Assembly: GCA_902511425.1 (NCBI GenBank)
Contig: CABXFE010000010.1
Location: 1 to 35,546 of the forward strand
Length of the DNA stretch: 35,546 bases
Reading direction: 5' to 3'
From: an uncultured SAR86 cluster bacterium
Lineage (GTDB): Bacteria; Pseudomonadota; Gammaproteobacteria; Magnimaribacterales; D2472
Under the pieces are notes generated by a model. The model saw only the letters and a list, made by a program, of their open reading frames with translations. It was not told the origin of the DNA and searched no databases. Made by a program: the position numbers and the translations under genes. Within the stretch, counting starts at the first letter, position 1. Each line of letters opens with the position of its first letter. Positions 1 through 6,916 of this stretch are shown in pieces.

Positions 1-210
1 TTGAATGACAGAAGAGGCAGTTGTAACTCCGAGATAATCAAGTCTTTCACTAGCGCTTAAGTTTAATGTTAAAGACCTGATGTGATCGTTTCCTGAAGAA
101 GCAAAAGGTTTTTTTTCAATAATCTTAAAAGGTATTTCTCTTGCCTCAAGCTCAAGACCTAGAAAGGATCCTACAATCCCTCCCCCAGAAATCAATACAG
201 ATTGAGACAT
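1..210 (-). CDS. ubiH: UbiH/VisC-like FAD-dependent hydroxylase, N-terminal 70 residues (runs off the window)
   Basis: Only the first 70 codons are present; the gene continues past the left edge. The translation begins MSQSVLISGGGIVGSFLGLE, a textbook N-terminal Rossmann dinucleotide-binding fingerprint (GGGIVG with a hydrophobic strand before it and an acidic residue about 30 residues in, at IIEKKP). This fits the UbiH/UbiI/UbiF flavoprotein monooxygenases that hydroxylate the ubiquinone ring. It follows pepP on the same strand by 7 bases, and pepP-ubiH is the classic gammaproteobacterial order, so UbiH is favoured. Which ring position is hydroxylated cannot be decided from the N-terminus; UbiI or another family member remains possible. 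Confidence 0.7.
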   Translation of the reverse strand, partial: MSQSVLISGGGIVGSFLGLELEAREIPFKIIEKKPFASSGNDHIRSLTLNLSASERLDYLGVTTASSVIQ

Positions 211-217
211 AAAAGTT

Positions 218-1513
218 TTAAGCCATTAATGCTTCAATCTCTTTTGGATCAGAAGGAACAAAAGCAGTGAGATTTTCATTGCCATCAGCAGTCACTAAAA
301 TATCATCTTCAATTCTAATGCCTATTCCTTTCCATTTATCTTCAACCTCTGCAGATGATGAAATATAGATGCCAGGCTCGACCGTGGTAACCATTCCAGG
401 CTTGAAATTCATGTAATCGCCATCTTCCATGTAGTCACCAGCATCATGAACATCTATGCCCAACCAATGGCCTATTTTATGCATATAAAAGTCCTTGAAA
501 GCTCCAGCCGCATGAAGTTCTTCCATTGAACCCTGCAATATTCCAAGATCAATTAGCCCCTGAGTAATTACCTTTTCTGAAATTATTTGCGCATCCATAA
601 CGTTATTATTTGTAGAAATTGCTTCAATACTTTTCAATTGAGCCTCTAAAACAACTTCATAAATAGCTAGTTGTGGAGCAGTAAACTTACCGTTAATTGG
701 ATAGGTTCTCGTAATATCTGAGGCATATAATTCAAATTCACATCCAGCATCAACCAGAAGCAACTCGCCATCTTTTAGTGATTTTGAGTTTTCTACATAG
801 TGAAGAACGCAAGCATTTTCACCGCCAGCTACGATAGGCGTGTAGGCAGAAAAACGCCCTCCTCTTTTCGAGAATTCATACTGATAAAATGCCTCCATCT
901 CTTGCTCTGTCATTCCTGGCTTTACAAATTTCATCGCCTCAACATGAGCCTCAGCAGAGATTTGACAAGCCTTTTTCATTATTTTGATTTCATCTTCATC
1001 CTTGATAAGTCTTTGATTGCCAACTTTGGATGATGCATCGGCAATATCAATGGCTGAACTGTGCCTATCTTTTGATTTAGCAGATTTAATCCATTCAATA
1101 ATGTCAGCATCCAATGTCTTGCTCTTTCCAACAGGATAAAAAACCTGGTTATGGCCAGCCAATAAGTCAGGCAATCTATGATCAATTTCGGTATTGTTGA
1201 AAGCAAGATCAAAGCCGTGATCTTTCATAGCGCCTTCTGGCCCAGCTCGGTAACCATCCCAAATTTCTTTTAATTCATCTTTTTCTGGAACAAAAGCAAT
1301 AGATTGAACATTATTTTTTTCATTAACTAAAAGCACCAATGTTGATTCAGCTTCATTAAATCCACTTAAATACCAAAAATTGCTATCTTGCCTAAAAGCA
1401 TGTGATGAATCTGCATTTCTGTATTGTGTTGAAGCGCCTGCAATCACTACGGCAGAGTTTTTAGGTAACATTGAACCCAAGTTATTTCTTCGTTCTGAAT
1501 ATCTGTTTTTCAT
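218..1513 (-). CDS. pepP: Xaa-Pro aminopeptidase (aminopeptidase P)
   Basis: This metallopeptidase of 431 aa removes the N-terminal residue when proline is in position two. Residues 1-130 form the AMP N-terminal domain. The pita-bread catalytic domain (about 175-425) carries the dinuclear metal ligands: D255 (LLVDAG), D266 (SDITRTYP), H349 (HKIGHWLG), E379 (VEPGIY) and E402 (RIEDD). H238 and H356 occupy the usual substrate-side histidine positions. Length matches E. coli PepP (about 440 aa). No signal peptide is visible, so it should be cytoplasmic. It is upstream of the ubiH-like gene and probably co-transcribed with it. A -10-like TAGAAT at 1525-1520 places the predicted transcription start on the A of the ATG, and no Shine-Dalgarno is visible. 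Confidence 0.96.
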   Translation of the reverse strand: MKNRYSERRNNLGSMLPKNSAVVIAGASTQYRNADSSHAFRQDSNFWYLSGFNEAESTLVLLVNEKNNVQSIAFVPEKDELKEIWDGYRAGPEGAMKDHGFDLAFNNTEIDHRLPDLLAGHNQVFYPVGKSKTLDADIIEWIKSAKSKDRHSSAIDIADASSKVGNQRLIKDEDEIKIMKKACQISAEAHVEAMKFVKPGMTEQEMEAFYQYEFSKRGGRFSAYTPIVAGGENACVLHYVENSKSLKDGELLLVDAGCEFELYASDITRTYPINGKFTAPQLAIYEVVLEAQLKSIEAISTNNNVMDAQIISEKVITQGLIDLGILQGSMEELHAAGAFKDFYMHKIGHWLGIDVHDAGDYMEDGDYMNFKPGMVTTVEPGIYISSSAEVEDKWKGIGIRIEDDILVTADGNENLTAFVPSDPKEIEALMA

Positions 1514-1550
1514 GTGCTCATTCTACTCTTTTCTTTTTCAAACTTCCCTA

Positions 1551-1581
1551 TTTACATACTAAGACTTAAACTTAGTATATT
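1551..1581 (+). promoter_or_regulatory. Promoter of the TIGR02449-zapA operon, overlapping an 8-bp inverted repeat
   Basis: In the 71-base gap between divergent pepP and the TIGR02449 gene, ATACTAAG (1556-1563) is repeated perfectly inverted as CTTAGTAT (1571-1578) with a 7-base spacer. TTTACA (1551-1556), 16 bases, then TAGTAT (1573-1578) makes a plausible -35/-10 pair; +1 would fall on 1585, the A of the start codon. The palindrome overlaps the -10, so it could be an operator, but no regulator is identifiable here. An AT-rich palindrome could also arise by chance. Confidence 0.45.
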
Positions 1582-1584
1582 CAT

Positions 1585-1797
1585 ATGAGTGATAATTCAA
1601 AAAGTTCTATCAATTATTTAATCAAAAGCACCGAAAAGCTTTTAAAAAGATTTAATGAGCAAAAGGGCATCATTGATGCGTACATTAAAAAAGAGAGGGA
1701 ATGGAAGAAACATAAACTTGTTCAAGCAAATGAAATAAAGAAGCTTGAAAAGGTTAATTCAAAGCTAACAAAAGTTATTAAATCGTATGAGCAATAA
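1585..1797 (+). CDS. Small coiled-coil protein, TIGR02449-like
   Basis: This 70-aa protein is very rich in lysine, glutamate and isoleucine/leucine in heptad-like spacing over about residues 10-68, consistent with one long coiled coil. It has no cysteine, signal peptide or enzyme motif. Position directly before zapA matches the small TIGR02449 family found upstream of zapA in pseudomonads and relatives; the assignment rests on context and coiled-coil character. A ZapB-like structural role in division has been proposed for such proteins only by analogy, so I treat function as unknown. Its end overlaps the zapA start by 11 bases, implying translational coupling. No Shine-Dalgarno is visible and a -10 lies at 1573-1578. 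Confidence 0.8.
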   Translation: MSDNSKSSINYLIKSTEKLLKRFNEQKGIIDAYIKKEREWKKHKLVQANEIKKLEKVNSKLTKVIKSYEQ

Positions 1798-2056
1798 AGA
1801 AGTTTTAGAACTAATGATTATGGGCAAAAAGATATCAATTGCTTGCCCTCCAAAAGACAAAGAAGGCCTTATCAAAGCGGCTGAAATATTAAACGAACAA
1901 ATAGATTCAATTCCAGATAAATCAAATGCATTAATTTTGACAAGCCTAGATTTGGCTTTTAAAAGTCAGCTTCCTCAAGAAGGAGCTACCCTCTCAAAGG
2001 GAGAAGAAAAAAATCTAAATGATCTTGTTTCAAAGATCGAGCAATCCCTTAACTAA
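1787..2056 (+). CDS. zapA: Cell division protein ZapA
   Basis: This 89-aa protein matches the ZapA family, which bundles FtsZ protofilaments at the division ring. The N-terminal globular part has the family pattern of a short strand, then the ISIACPPKDKEGLIKAAEIL block (residues 17-36), corresponding to the usual CPxxxxxxLxxAAxxL signature. The C-terminal half (about 45-89) is the dimerisation helix, somewhat shorter than in E. coli ZapA (109 aa). It overlaps the upstream gene by 11 bases and is followed by 6S RNA and 5-formyl-THF cyclo-ligase, the conserved zapA-ssrS-fau order, which supports the call strongly. Confidence 0.93.
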   Translation: MSNKEVLELMIMGKKISIACPPKDKEGLIKAAEILNEQIDSIPDKSNALILTSLDLAFKSQLPQEGATLSKGEEKNLNDLVSKIEQSLN

Positions 2057-2087
2057 AATAGTCCTCTCTTTTTAATAACAACTGATT

Positions 2088-2093
2088 TATAAT
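2088..2093 (+). promoter_or_regulatory. -10 element of 6S RNA
   Basis: A perfect TATAAT lies at 2088-2093. Counting seven bases on gives a transcription start at about 2100, which is the first base of the predicted terminal stem of the 6S RNA. No good -35 is seen 16-18 bases upstream (TCTCTT at 2065-2070 is weak). Confidence 0.6.
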
Positions 2094-2099
2094 CAAATT

Positions 2100-2272
2100 G
2101 ACTGGTTCATTCGCCAACTTATCGAGATTCTTTGAACCGATAATATATTTAAAGGTGATTTTCCACTGCTGCTGTTGTGCATTACCATTGAGGGAAGCCT
2201 GAGGCAGTATGAGCTTCACCACCTGAGCTTTCGGTTCAGGTAACGATGAGTAGCGGTGAATTGGTTTTCAGT
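2100..2272 (+). ncRNA. ssrS: 6S RNA
   Basis: 6S RNA binds sigma-70 RNA polymerase by mimicking an open promoter. The region has its characteristic layout. The terminal stem includes ACTG (2101-2104) with CAGT (2269-2272) and GGTTCA with TGAATT; the next segment CAACTTATCG (2115-2124) pairs with CGATGAGTAG (2244-2253) over nine of ten positions. GAACCGATA (2133-2141) matches the conserved GAGCCGATA of E. coli 6S at the same place. On the 3' side ACCTGA...TCAGGT (around 2221-2240) is the small hairpin flanking the bubble. The upper stem includes GGTGA/TCACC and ACTGC/GCAGT. Gene order zapA-6S-fau is the canonical one. End points are estimates (plus or minus about 5 bases). Confidence 0.9.
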
Positions 2273-2282
2273 TAACACAAAT

Positions 2283-2849
2283 GTGAAAACGACATATAGA
2301 CAATCTATCCTCCAAAAAAGAAATACTTTAGGGTTATCCGAAGTCTTAAACCTCTCAAAAACAATTCTTAGAAATGCTGATTTAGGATTGAACTTGAGTG
2401 CTATCACAACTCTAGGAAGTTACTTTTCTGTAAATAATGAGGTCGATCTAGTAACCCTTACAAACATAAGGTTGAAAAAAAATCTCTTAACAACCTTTCC
2501 AAAGGTTGAGCCAAATCATTCAATAAGTTTAATTGCTCCCAAAGATTTTAAGAAACTCAGAAAAAATAAATATGATATCTTCGAGCCATCAGACGGGGAT
2601 AAAGTAAACCCAATTGATCATGAGATCATTATTATTCCAACAGTTGGTGTGGACATAAATGGCTATAGGCTTGGATATGGTGGGGGTTACTATGACAGAT
2701 TTTTGGAATCTGTCACGGAGAAAAATAATAGACCTCTGCTGATTGGCTTAATTTATGATTTTCAATTTATCGATGACTCTATCAATGAATCGCATGATAT
2801 AAAACTAGATATTGTTTTTTCCGAACAACAAAGTAAAAAATTTTCTTGA
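2283..2849 (+). CDS. fau: 5-formyltetrahydrofolate cyclo-ligase
   Basis: This enzyme (ATP-dependent, EC 6.3.3.2) converts 5-formyl-THF to 5,10-methenyl-THF and recycles the folate pool. The diagnostic C-terminal ATP/folate motif GYGGGYYDRF is at residues 131-140, and the protein has the family length (188 aa). The open frame extends up to a GTG at 2256, but that start lies inside the 3' strand of 6S RNA; the GTG at 2283 is just beyond the RNA end and gives MKTTYRQSILQKRNTLG, like the usual N-terminal helix. I therefore prefer 2283; neither start has a good Shine-Dalgarno. It is probably co-transcribed with 6S RNA, as ssrS-ygfA is in E. coli. Confidence 0.9.
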   Translation: MKTTYRQSILQKRNTLGLSEVLNLSKTILRNADLGLNLSAITTLGSYFSVNNEVDLVTLTNIRLKKNLLTTFPKVEPNHSISLIAPKDFKKLRKNKYDIFEPSDGDKVNPIDHEIIIIPTVGVDINGYRLGYGGGYYDRFLESVTEKNNRPLLIGLIYDFQFIDDSINESHDIKLDIVFSEQQSKKFS

Positions 2850-2865
2850 TAGGAGAATTTATTTT

Positions 2866-3987
2866 TTAAACTTCTAATTTTGCAGCAAAGCTAAAAATAT
2901 CATCTGAGAGGATTTCTGGGTTCTCTAATGCAGCAAAGTGCCCGCCTGAATATTGATTCCATTGGACAATATTATAGATTTTTTCCGCCCAAACTCTTGG
3001 CGGTCTTGCAATTTCATTTTTAAAAATAGCTCCGGCCATTGGCTGGGATACTGGATTAAATGTAAATCCCAATGGGCCATTCTCATAATAAAATCTTGCC
3101 GAGGATGTGATGGATTCTGTATACCAGTACAGAGATACAATGGCTAGAATCTCATCCAGCGAAACAACCAGTTTGTCTGTGCTATCTTTTGTCCAGCCAT
3201 GAAATTTCTCAATAATCCAGGCAGCCAGACCAACAGGAGAATCATTTAAGCCATAACCAACTGTTTGAGGCTTAGTGCTTTGAATTGCAAAATATCCATA
3301 TCCTGTTGCTTGATATTTTTCTATATTTTTCATTCCCTCAGCTTCTTTGGCTGAAACTCCCTCCATTGGATCTTTTCCATCTGGTGGAAAGGCTATGACT
3401 AAGTTTAAATGGATACCTATACAGTTTTCTGGAAATAGTTCTGCTATCCATTTAGTTATCATTGAACCCCAATCACCCCCTTGGGCAATGTATTTTTTGT
3501 ATCCCAAAGCGAGCATTAGTTCATTTTCAAGTTTGGCAACCTCTTGAGCATTCATTCCTTGCTCGCTTGGTTTATCTGAAAATCCATATCCTGGAATGGC
3601 TGGGCAGACTATATCAAATTCTATTCCATCCTTTCCATTCATTAATAAAGGCATAATCTTAAGAAACTCCTGCACGCTTCCAGGCCAACCATGTGTCAGT
3701 AATAGTGGAATTGCATTTTTAGAGCCTGATTTTTTGTGCAAGTAGTGGAGTTCAAGCCCTGATTCAGTTTTAAATTTATAACTGCCAGCTTCATTGAGTT
3801 TAGCTTCATGCTTCCTCCAGTCAAAACTATTTCTCCAATTTTGAACTGCTTCTTGTAAATATGATTTTTTTGTACCTAAAGTCCACCTTTCATCATTAAT
3901 TTCATCAGGCCATCTAGTTAAATCAATCTTTTGATTTAAAAGTTCAATTTTTTCATCTGGGATAAAAATTTCAAATTCTCGTATCAT
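2866..3987 (-). CDS. Epoxide hydrolase, alpha/beta-hydrolase with EHN domain
   Basis: This 373-aa protein is a microsomal-type epoxide hydrolase. Residues 1-105 match the EHN N-terminal domain (IDLTRWPDEI, then W-rich FDWRKHEAKLNE). The alpha/beta-hydrolase core has the oxyanion motif HGWPGS (99-104), the nucleophile D172 in GGDWGS and the terminal catalytic histidine H350 in SGGHFAALENPE. Tyrosines that polarise the epoxide are plausible in the lid (GYGYF near 229-233 and the YYEN region near 300). No signal peptide is present. Its ATG overlaps the ilvA stop by one base (TAATG), so it is translated downstream of ilvA, although no metabolic link is obvious. The natural substrate cannot be read from sequence. 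Confidence 0.9.
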   Translation of the reverse strand: MIREFEIFIPDEKIELLNQKIDLTRWPDEINDERWTLGTKKSYLQEAVQNWRNSFDWRKHEAKLNEAGSYKFKTESGLELHYLHKKSGSKNAIPLLLTHGWPGSVQEFLKIMPLLMNGKDGIEFDIVCPAIPGYGFSDKPSEQGMNAQEVAKLENELMLALGYKKYIAQGGDWGSMITKWIAELFPENCIGIHLNLVIAFPPDGKDPMEGVSAKEAEGMKNIEKYQATGYGYFAIQSTKPQTVGYGLNDSPVGLAAWIIEKFHGWTKDSTDKLVVSLDEILAIVSLYWYTESITSSARFYYENGPLGFTFNPVSQPMAGAIFKNEIARPPRVWAEKIYNIVQWNQYSGGHFAALENPEILSDDIFSFAAKLEV

Positions 3988-5534
3988 TATCTTAAAAACT
4001 CCTTGTATGCTGTATTGTCTGTTTCTTCGACGAAGCTGTAGTCTAAAGATTTAAGATGCTTCTCTAAAGCATTCTTTGACTTACTTTTATCCTCAATTCC
4101 AATCAATACATTGGCAAATGCAGCTCCAAGATTTCTGTAATGAAATAATGAAATATTCCACTTAGAGCCGAAATCCTTTAAGAATCCCATTAAAGCACCT
4201 GGTCTCACTGGAAATTGGCATCTATATAGTCTCTCTGAGTCTCTTTCAGAAATAACGCTCTTGTGCCCTCCTACCATATGTCGAAGATGGTCATTAGAAA
4301 TTTGATTTTTTGTTAAGTCATTAAATTTAAACTTACTCATTGCAAGCTTGCTTTTAATTTTTTTAAATGCGTCTTCGTTTTCAGTTTTAATTCCTACAAG
4401 AACATGCGCATCTATTTTGTTTGCAAATCTATAGTTAAACTCCGTAATTTGAGATCGGCCAAAAACCTTGCAAAGCTTTAAAAAACTGCCAGGTTTTTCT
4501 GGGATTTTAATGCTCAAAAGTTTTTCTCTATTTTCTCCAACCTCTGATCTTTCAACAATATAGCTAAGTCTTTCAAAATTAACATTTGCGCCACTGCTGA
4601 TAGCTAATAAGCGTTTATCTGAAATTTTGGATGCATATTTTTTAAGACCAGCCAAGGCAAGAGCTCCAGCTGGCTCAGAAAGAACTCTTGTATCTTCAAA
4701 AATATCTTTTACTGCAGCACATAGCTCATCAATGCTCACTGTTATTACCCCATCAACACATTCTCTTATGACGTCAAAGTTATGCTTACCAATACGCTCT
4801 ACTGCAACCCCATCTGCAAACAACCCTACTTCTCGCAACCTAACTCTTTTGTCGGCCTTCACCGCTTCAAACAGACAAGCCGAGTCCTCAACCTCAACAC
4901 CATAAATTTTAGTCTTTGTTTGAGTTTGAGCAGCCCACGCACCAATACCCGCCAAAAGTCCGCCACCACCAACTGGAACAAAAATAACGTCTAGGTTTTT
5001 ATCTAGGTCCAAAATTTCTTTTCCAACAGTGCCCTGCCCGGCTATTGTTAATGGATCATCAAATGCTTCAATGAATTCAAGTTTTTGTTCCTTCGCCATT
5101 TGAATTGCTTTTTTTGAGGCTTGATCAAAGTTATCTCCATGCAATAAAACCTTAGAGCCAAATCTTTTAACGGACTTAACCTTTATTTCAGGAGTCGTTA
5201 CTGGCATTACTATGAAGCAAGGGACTTTTAGCTTTTTGCAGGCATTAGCAACGCCTTGAGCATGGTTGCCTGCTGAAGCAGTCATAACTCCCCTTTTTTG
5301 CTGCTGCTTACTTAAATTCGCAATTTTGTTATATGCCCCTCTGATCTTAAAGGAAAAAATAGGCTGCATGTCTTCACGTTTCAAATAAACTTCATTACTC
5401 AATTTGCTTGACAAATTTCCGGCAAAAGTTATGGGTGTTTGATCAGCAACATCATATACTTTAGATTCGGCAACCAAATCTAAATATTTTTTTGAAAATT
5501 TATATGAGCCTGATTTTTTTATTTTAAGTCGCAT
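3987..5534 (-). CDS. ilvA: Threonine ammonia-lyase (threonine deaminase), biosynthetic
   Basis: This PLP enzyme converts threonine to 2-oxobutanoate, the first committed step to isoleucine. The catalytic domain (about 20-325) has the PLP lysine K63 in SFKIRGAYNK, the substrate loop SAGNHAQGVA (87-96), the phosphate-binding glycine loop VGGGGLLAG (188-196) and SSGAN (313-317). Two ACT-like regulatory domains follow at about 338-415 and 430-510 (PGSFLKLC..., PGALMGFLKDFG..., NISLFHYR), as in E. coli IlvA, so allosteric inhibition by isoleucine is expected. The total of 515 aa is the full family length. It is divergent from rpiA with only 24 bases between starts, an arrangement also known from Pseudomonas. 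The frame continues into an epoxide hydrolase by a one-base overlap. Confidence 0.96.
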   Translation of the reverse strand: MRLKIKKSGSYKFSKKYLDLVAESKVYDVADQTPITFAGNLSSKLSNEVYLKREDMQPIFSFKIRGAYNKIANLSKQQQKRGVMTASAGNHAQGVANACKKLKVPCFIVMPVTTPEIKVKSVKRFGSKVLLHGDNFDQASKKAIQMAKEQKLEFIEAFDDPLTIAGQGTVGKEILDLDKNLDVIFVPVGGGGLLAGIGAWAAQTQTKTKIYGVEVEDSACLFEAVKADKRVRLREVGLFADGVAVERIGKHNFDVIRECVDGVITVSIDELCAAVKDIFEDTRVLSEPAGALALAGLKKYASKISDKRLLAISSGANVNFERLSYIVERSEVGENREKLLSIKIPEKPGSFLKLCKVFGRSQITEFNYRFANKIDAHVLVGIKTENEDAFKKIKSKLAMSKFKFNDLTKNQISNDHLRHMVGGHKSVISERDSERLYRCQFPVRPGALMGFLKDFGSKWNISLFHYRNLGAAFANVLIGIEDKSKSKNALEKHLKSLDYSFVEETDNTAYKEFLR

Positions 5535-5545
5535 AATAATTTAAG

Positions 5546-5552
5546 TATTATA
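5546..5552. promoter_or_regulatory. Shared bidirectional -10 for ilvA and rpiA
   Basis: The seven bases TATTATA read as TATTAT (5546-5551) toward rpiA and TATAAT (5552-5547) toward ilvA. The predicted +1 toward rpiA is about 5558, one base before its ATG; toward ilvA it is about 5540, six bases before its ATG. Corresponding -35 elements are weak on both sides. With only 24 bases between the two start codons, the promoters must overlap whatever their exact position. Confidence 0.5.
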
Positions 5553-5558
5553 CCCATA

Positions 5559-6200
5559 ATGAGCAAATCAAAATTAAATGCTTCAATTGAAGCTATAGAA
5601 TACATTAAGCCAAAAATTAGAATAGATTCAATTATTGGCGTTGGCACAGGATCAACGGTTAATTTCTTTATTAATGAGCTTGCAAAAATTAGACATTTAT
5701 TTAAAGGCGCAGTATCTAGCTCAGATGCTTCAACAAAATTATTGGAAAGTCATGACATCGAGGTATATGAATTAAATGATGTAAATGAAATTCTTATATA
5801 TGTAGATGGTGCTGATGAGGTGGATACTTCTCATAATCTGATTAAAGGGGGAGGCGGAGCACATACAAGAGAAAAGATTGTTGCATCAGCCTCAAATGAA
5901 TTCGTTTGTATCGTTGATGAGTCAAAACTTGTTAACTTATTGGGCAACTTCCCTCTTCCAGTCGAGGTGATAATTAAAAGCAGAAGCTATGTTGCTCGTG
6001 AGATTGTTAAGATTGGAGGATCGCCTGAACTAAGAAAAAACTTCGTAACTGATCAAGGTAACCAGATTTTAGATGTTAAAGATCTAACAATTGAAAACCC
6101 ATTAGATTTAGAGAAAAGAATCAATTTGATTCCTGGGGTTTTAGATAATGGATTATTTGCAAATTGCAAACCACAAAAAGTCATTGTAGGAAAAGACTAA
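5559..6200 (+). CDS. rpiA: Ribose-5-phosphate isomerase A
   Basis: RpiA interconverts ribose 5-phosphate and ribulose 5-phosphate in the non-oxidative pentose phosphate pathway. The protein (213 aa, family length about 219) has the phosphate-binding loop GVGTGST (27-33), the substrate loop DGADE (83-87) and the active-site motif KGGGGAHTREK (96-106) with the catalytic glutamate E105. It works with the transketolase encoded at 26659-28650 in this window. It starts 24 bases from divergent ilvA and ends in a 4-base convergent overlap with the peroxidase gene. No Shine-Dalgarno is seen and the -10 sits about one helical turn upstream of the ATG, so a leaderless message is possible. Confidence 0.96.
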   Translation: MSKSKLNASIEAIEYIKPKIRIDSIIGVGTGSTVNFFINELAKIRHLFKGAVSSSDASTKLLESHDIEVYELNDVNEILIYVDGADEVDTSHNLIKGGGGAHTREKIVASASNEFVCIVDESKLVNLLGNFPLPVEVIIKSRSYVAREIVKIGGSPELRKNFVTDQGNQILDVKDLTIENPLDLEKRINLIPGVLDNGLFANCKPQKVIVGKD

Positions 6201-6721
6201 AGTACTGCAGTTATAGCAGAGACTAACTTTTCAGATTCTGGTGTTACTCTAGACTTGTAATGATCGATGACCTCGCCATCTCTACCAATTAAATATTTTG
6301 CAAAATTCCATCTCGGCTCTTTGCCTGATGCGGCAATAAGTTTTTTATAAAAAGGGTGGGCATTTTTACCCTTGACTTTAGCGGTTGCAAACATTGGAAA
6401 ATCGACTCCATATTCAGTACTGCAGAACTCAGCAACTTTTGCTTCCTCAGAAAATTCTTGCTTAAAATCTCTTGATGGGATACCTATGACCACGAAACCA
6501 TCGTCTTTATATTTAGAATAAATTCTTTGTAAAGCTGCATACTGAGGAGTGTATCCACACCTGCTAGCAACATTGACTACTAGTACGACATTTCCTGAGT
6601 ATTCACAGAGATTTTTTTCATCATCTGAATCTAACACTCTTAAATTGCTGTTAAGCAGGTCAGAGCATGCAAACGAAGCAGACGATAAAGTTAATAATGT
6701 AAGGATAAAAAGGTTTTTCAT
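6197..6721 (-). CDS. Exported glutathione peroxidase family protein
   Basis: A thiol peroxidase of the glutathione peroxidase fold that reduces hydroperoxides. Residues 1-18 are a signal peptide (short basic start, leucine-rich core, SASFA), suggesting the periplasm; the cysteine at 19 makes a lipoprotein thinkable but the lipobox is poor. The peroxidatic residue is cysteine, C55 in NVASRCGYTPQY, not selenocysteine. The rest of the catalytic set is Q88 and W138/N139 (RWNF). C100 is a candidate resolving cysteine, which would make it thioredoxin- rather than glutathione-dependent. Length is 174 aa. It lies 10 bases downstream of a 29-codon ORF with a structured leader and its own promoter. Confidence 0.9.
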   Translation of the reverse strand: MKNLFILTLLTLSSASFACSDLLNSNLRVLDSDDEKNLCEYSGNVVLVVNVASRCGYTPQYAALQRIYSKYKDDGFVVIGIPSRDFKQEFSEEAKVAEFCSTEYGVDFPMFATAKVKGKNAHPFYKKLIAASGKEPRWNFAKYLIGRDGEVIDHYKSRVTPESEKLVSAITAVL

Positions 6722-6731
6722 CCTTTAAATA

Positions 6732-6821
6732 TTACACTAATGGAGAAATAGCGTAAACAGAAGATATAAAGATCGAAACAAGTGTGACTAATTCGAATTT
6801 TTCAACTAACTTTGCATTCAT
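6732..6821 (-). CDS. Possible 29-residue hydrophobic small protein or leader peptide
   Basis: An ATG at 6821 opens 29 codons ending in TAA at 6734-6732, ten bases before the peroxidase start. AAAGG sits about 7 bases before the ATG, a better ribosome site than most genes here have. The product starts MNAKLVEKFELVTLVSIF and continues hydrophobic, so it could be a single membrane helix with a charged N-terminus or a leader peptide. I recognise no family. The case for a real gene is its ribosome site, its position between a structured leader and gpx, and a promoter upstream. At this length chance cannot be excluded. Confidence 0.45.
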   Translation of the reverse strand: MNAKLVEKFELVTLVSIFISSVYAISPLV

Positions 6822-6842
6822 AATAAACCTTTTGTAAGAGGT

Positions 6843-6911
6843 GGAGGGCCTGAGCCCTCCATAATTCCAGAGAATTACCAACAAATCATAGGGGGAGAGA
6901 AGTGTTGGTAA
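6843..6911 (-). promoter_or_regulatory. Two-hairpin 5' leader upstream of the small ORF and glutathione peroxidase
   Basis: Read on the minus strand, the transcript would begin in hairpin 1: nine perfect pairs TTACCAACA/TGTTGGTAA (6911-6903 with 6883-6875) closing a 19-base pyrimidine-rich loop with a run of five C. After 14 bases comes hairpin 2: GGAGGGC/GCCCTCC (6860-6854 with 6849-6843), seven perfect mostly G-C pairs and a four-base loop. The loop segment CTCTCC of hairpin 1 can also pair with GGAGGG of hairpin 2 (six pairs, one G-U), so a pseudoknot or alternative fold is possible. Neither hairpin is followed by a U run, so these are not simple terminators. I do not recognise a known riboswitch class. 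Confidence 0.6.
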
Positions 6912-6916
6912 ACATC

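Noticed and set aside
4627-4905. 92-codon plus-strand ORF inside ilvA
   Set aside because: Antisense shadow of a conserved enzyme; its composition is that expected from the reverse strand and it has no family features.
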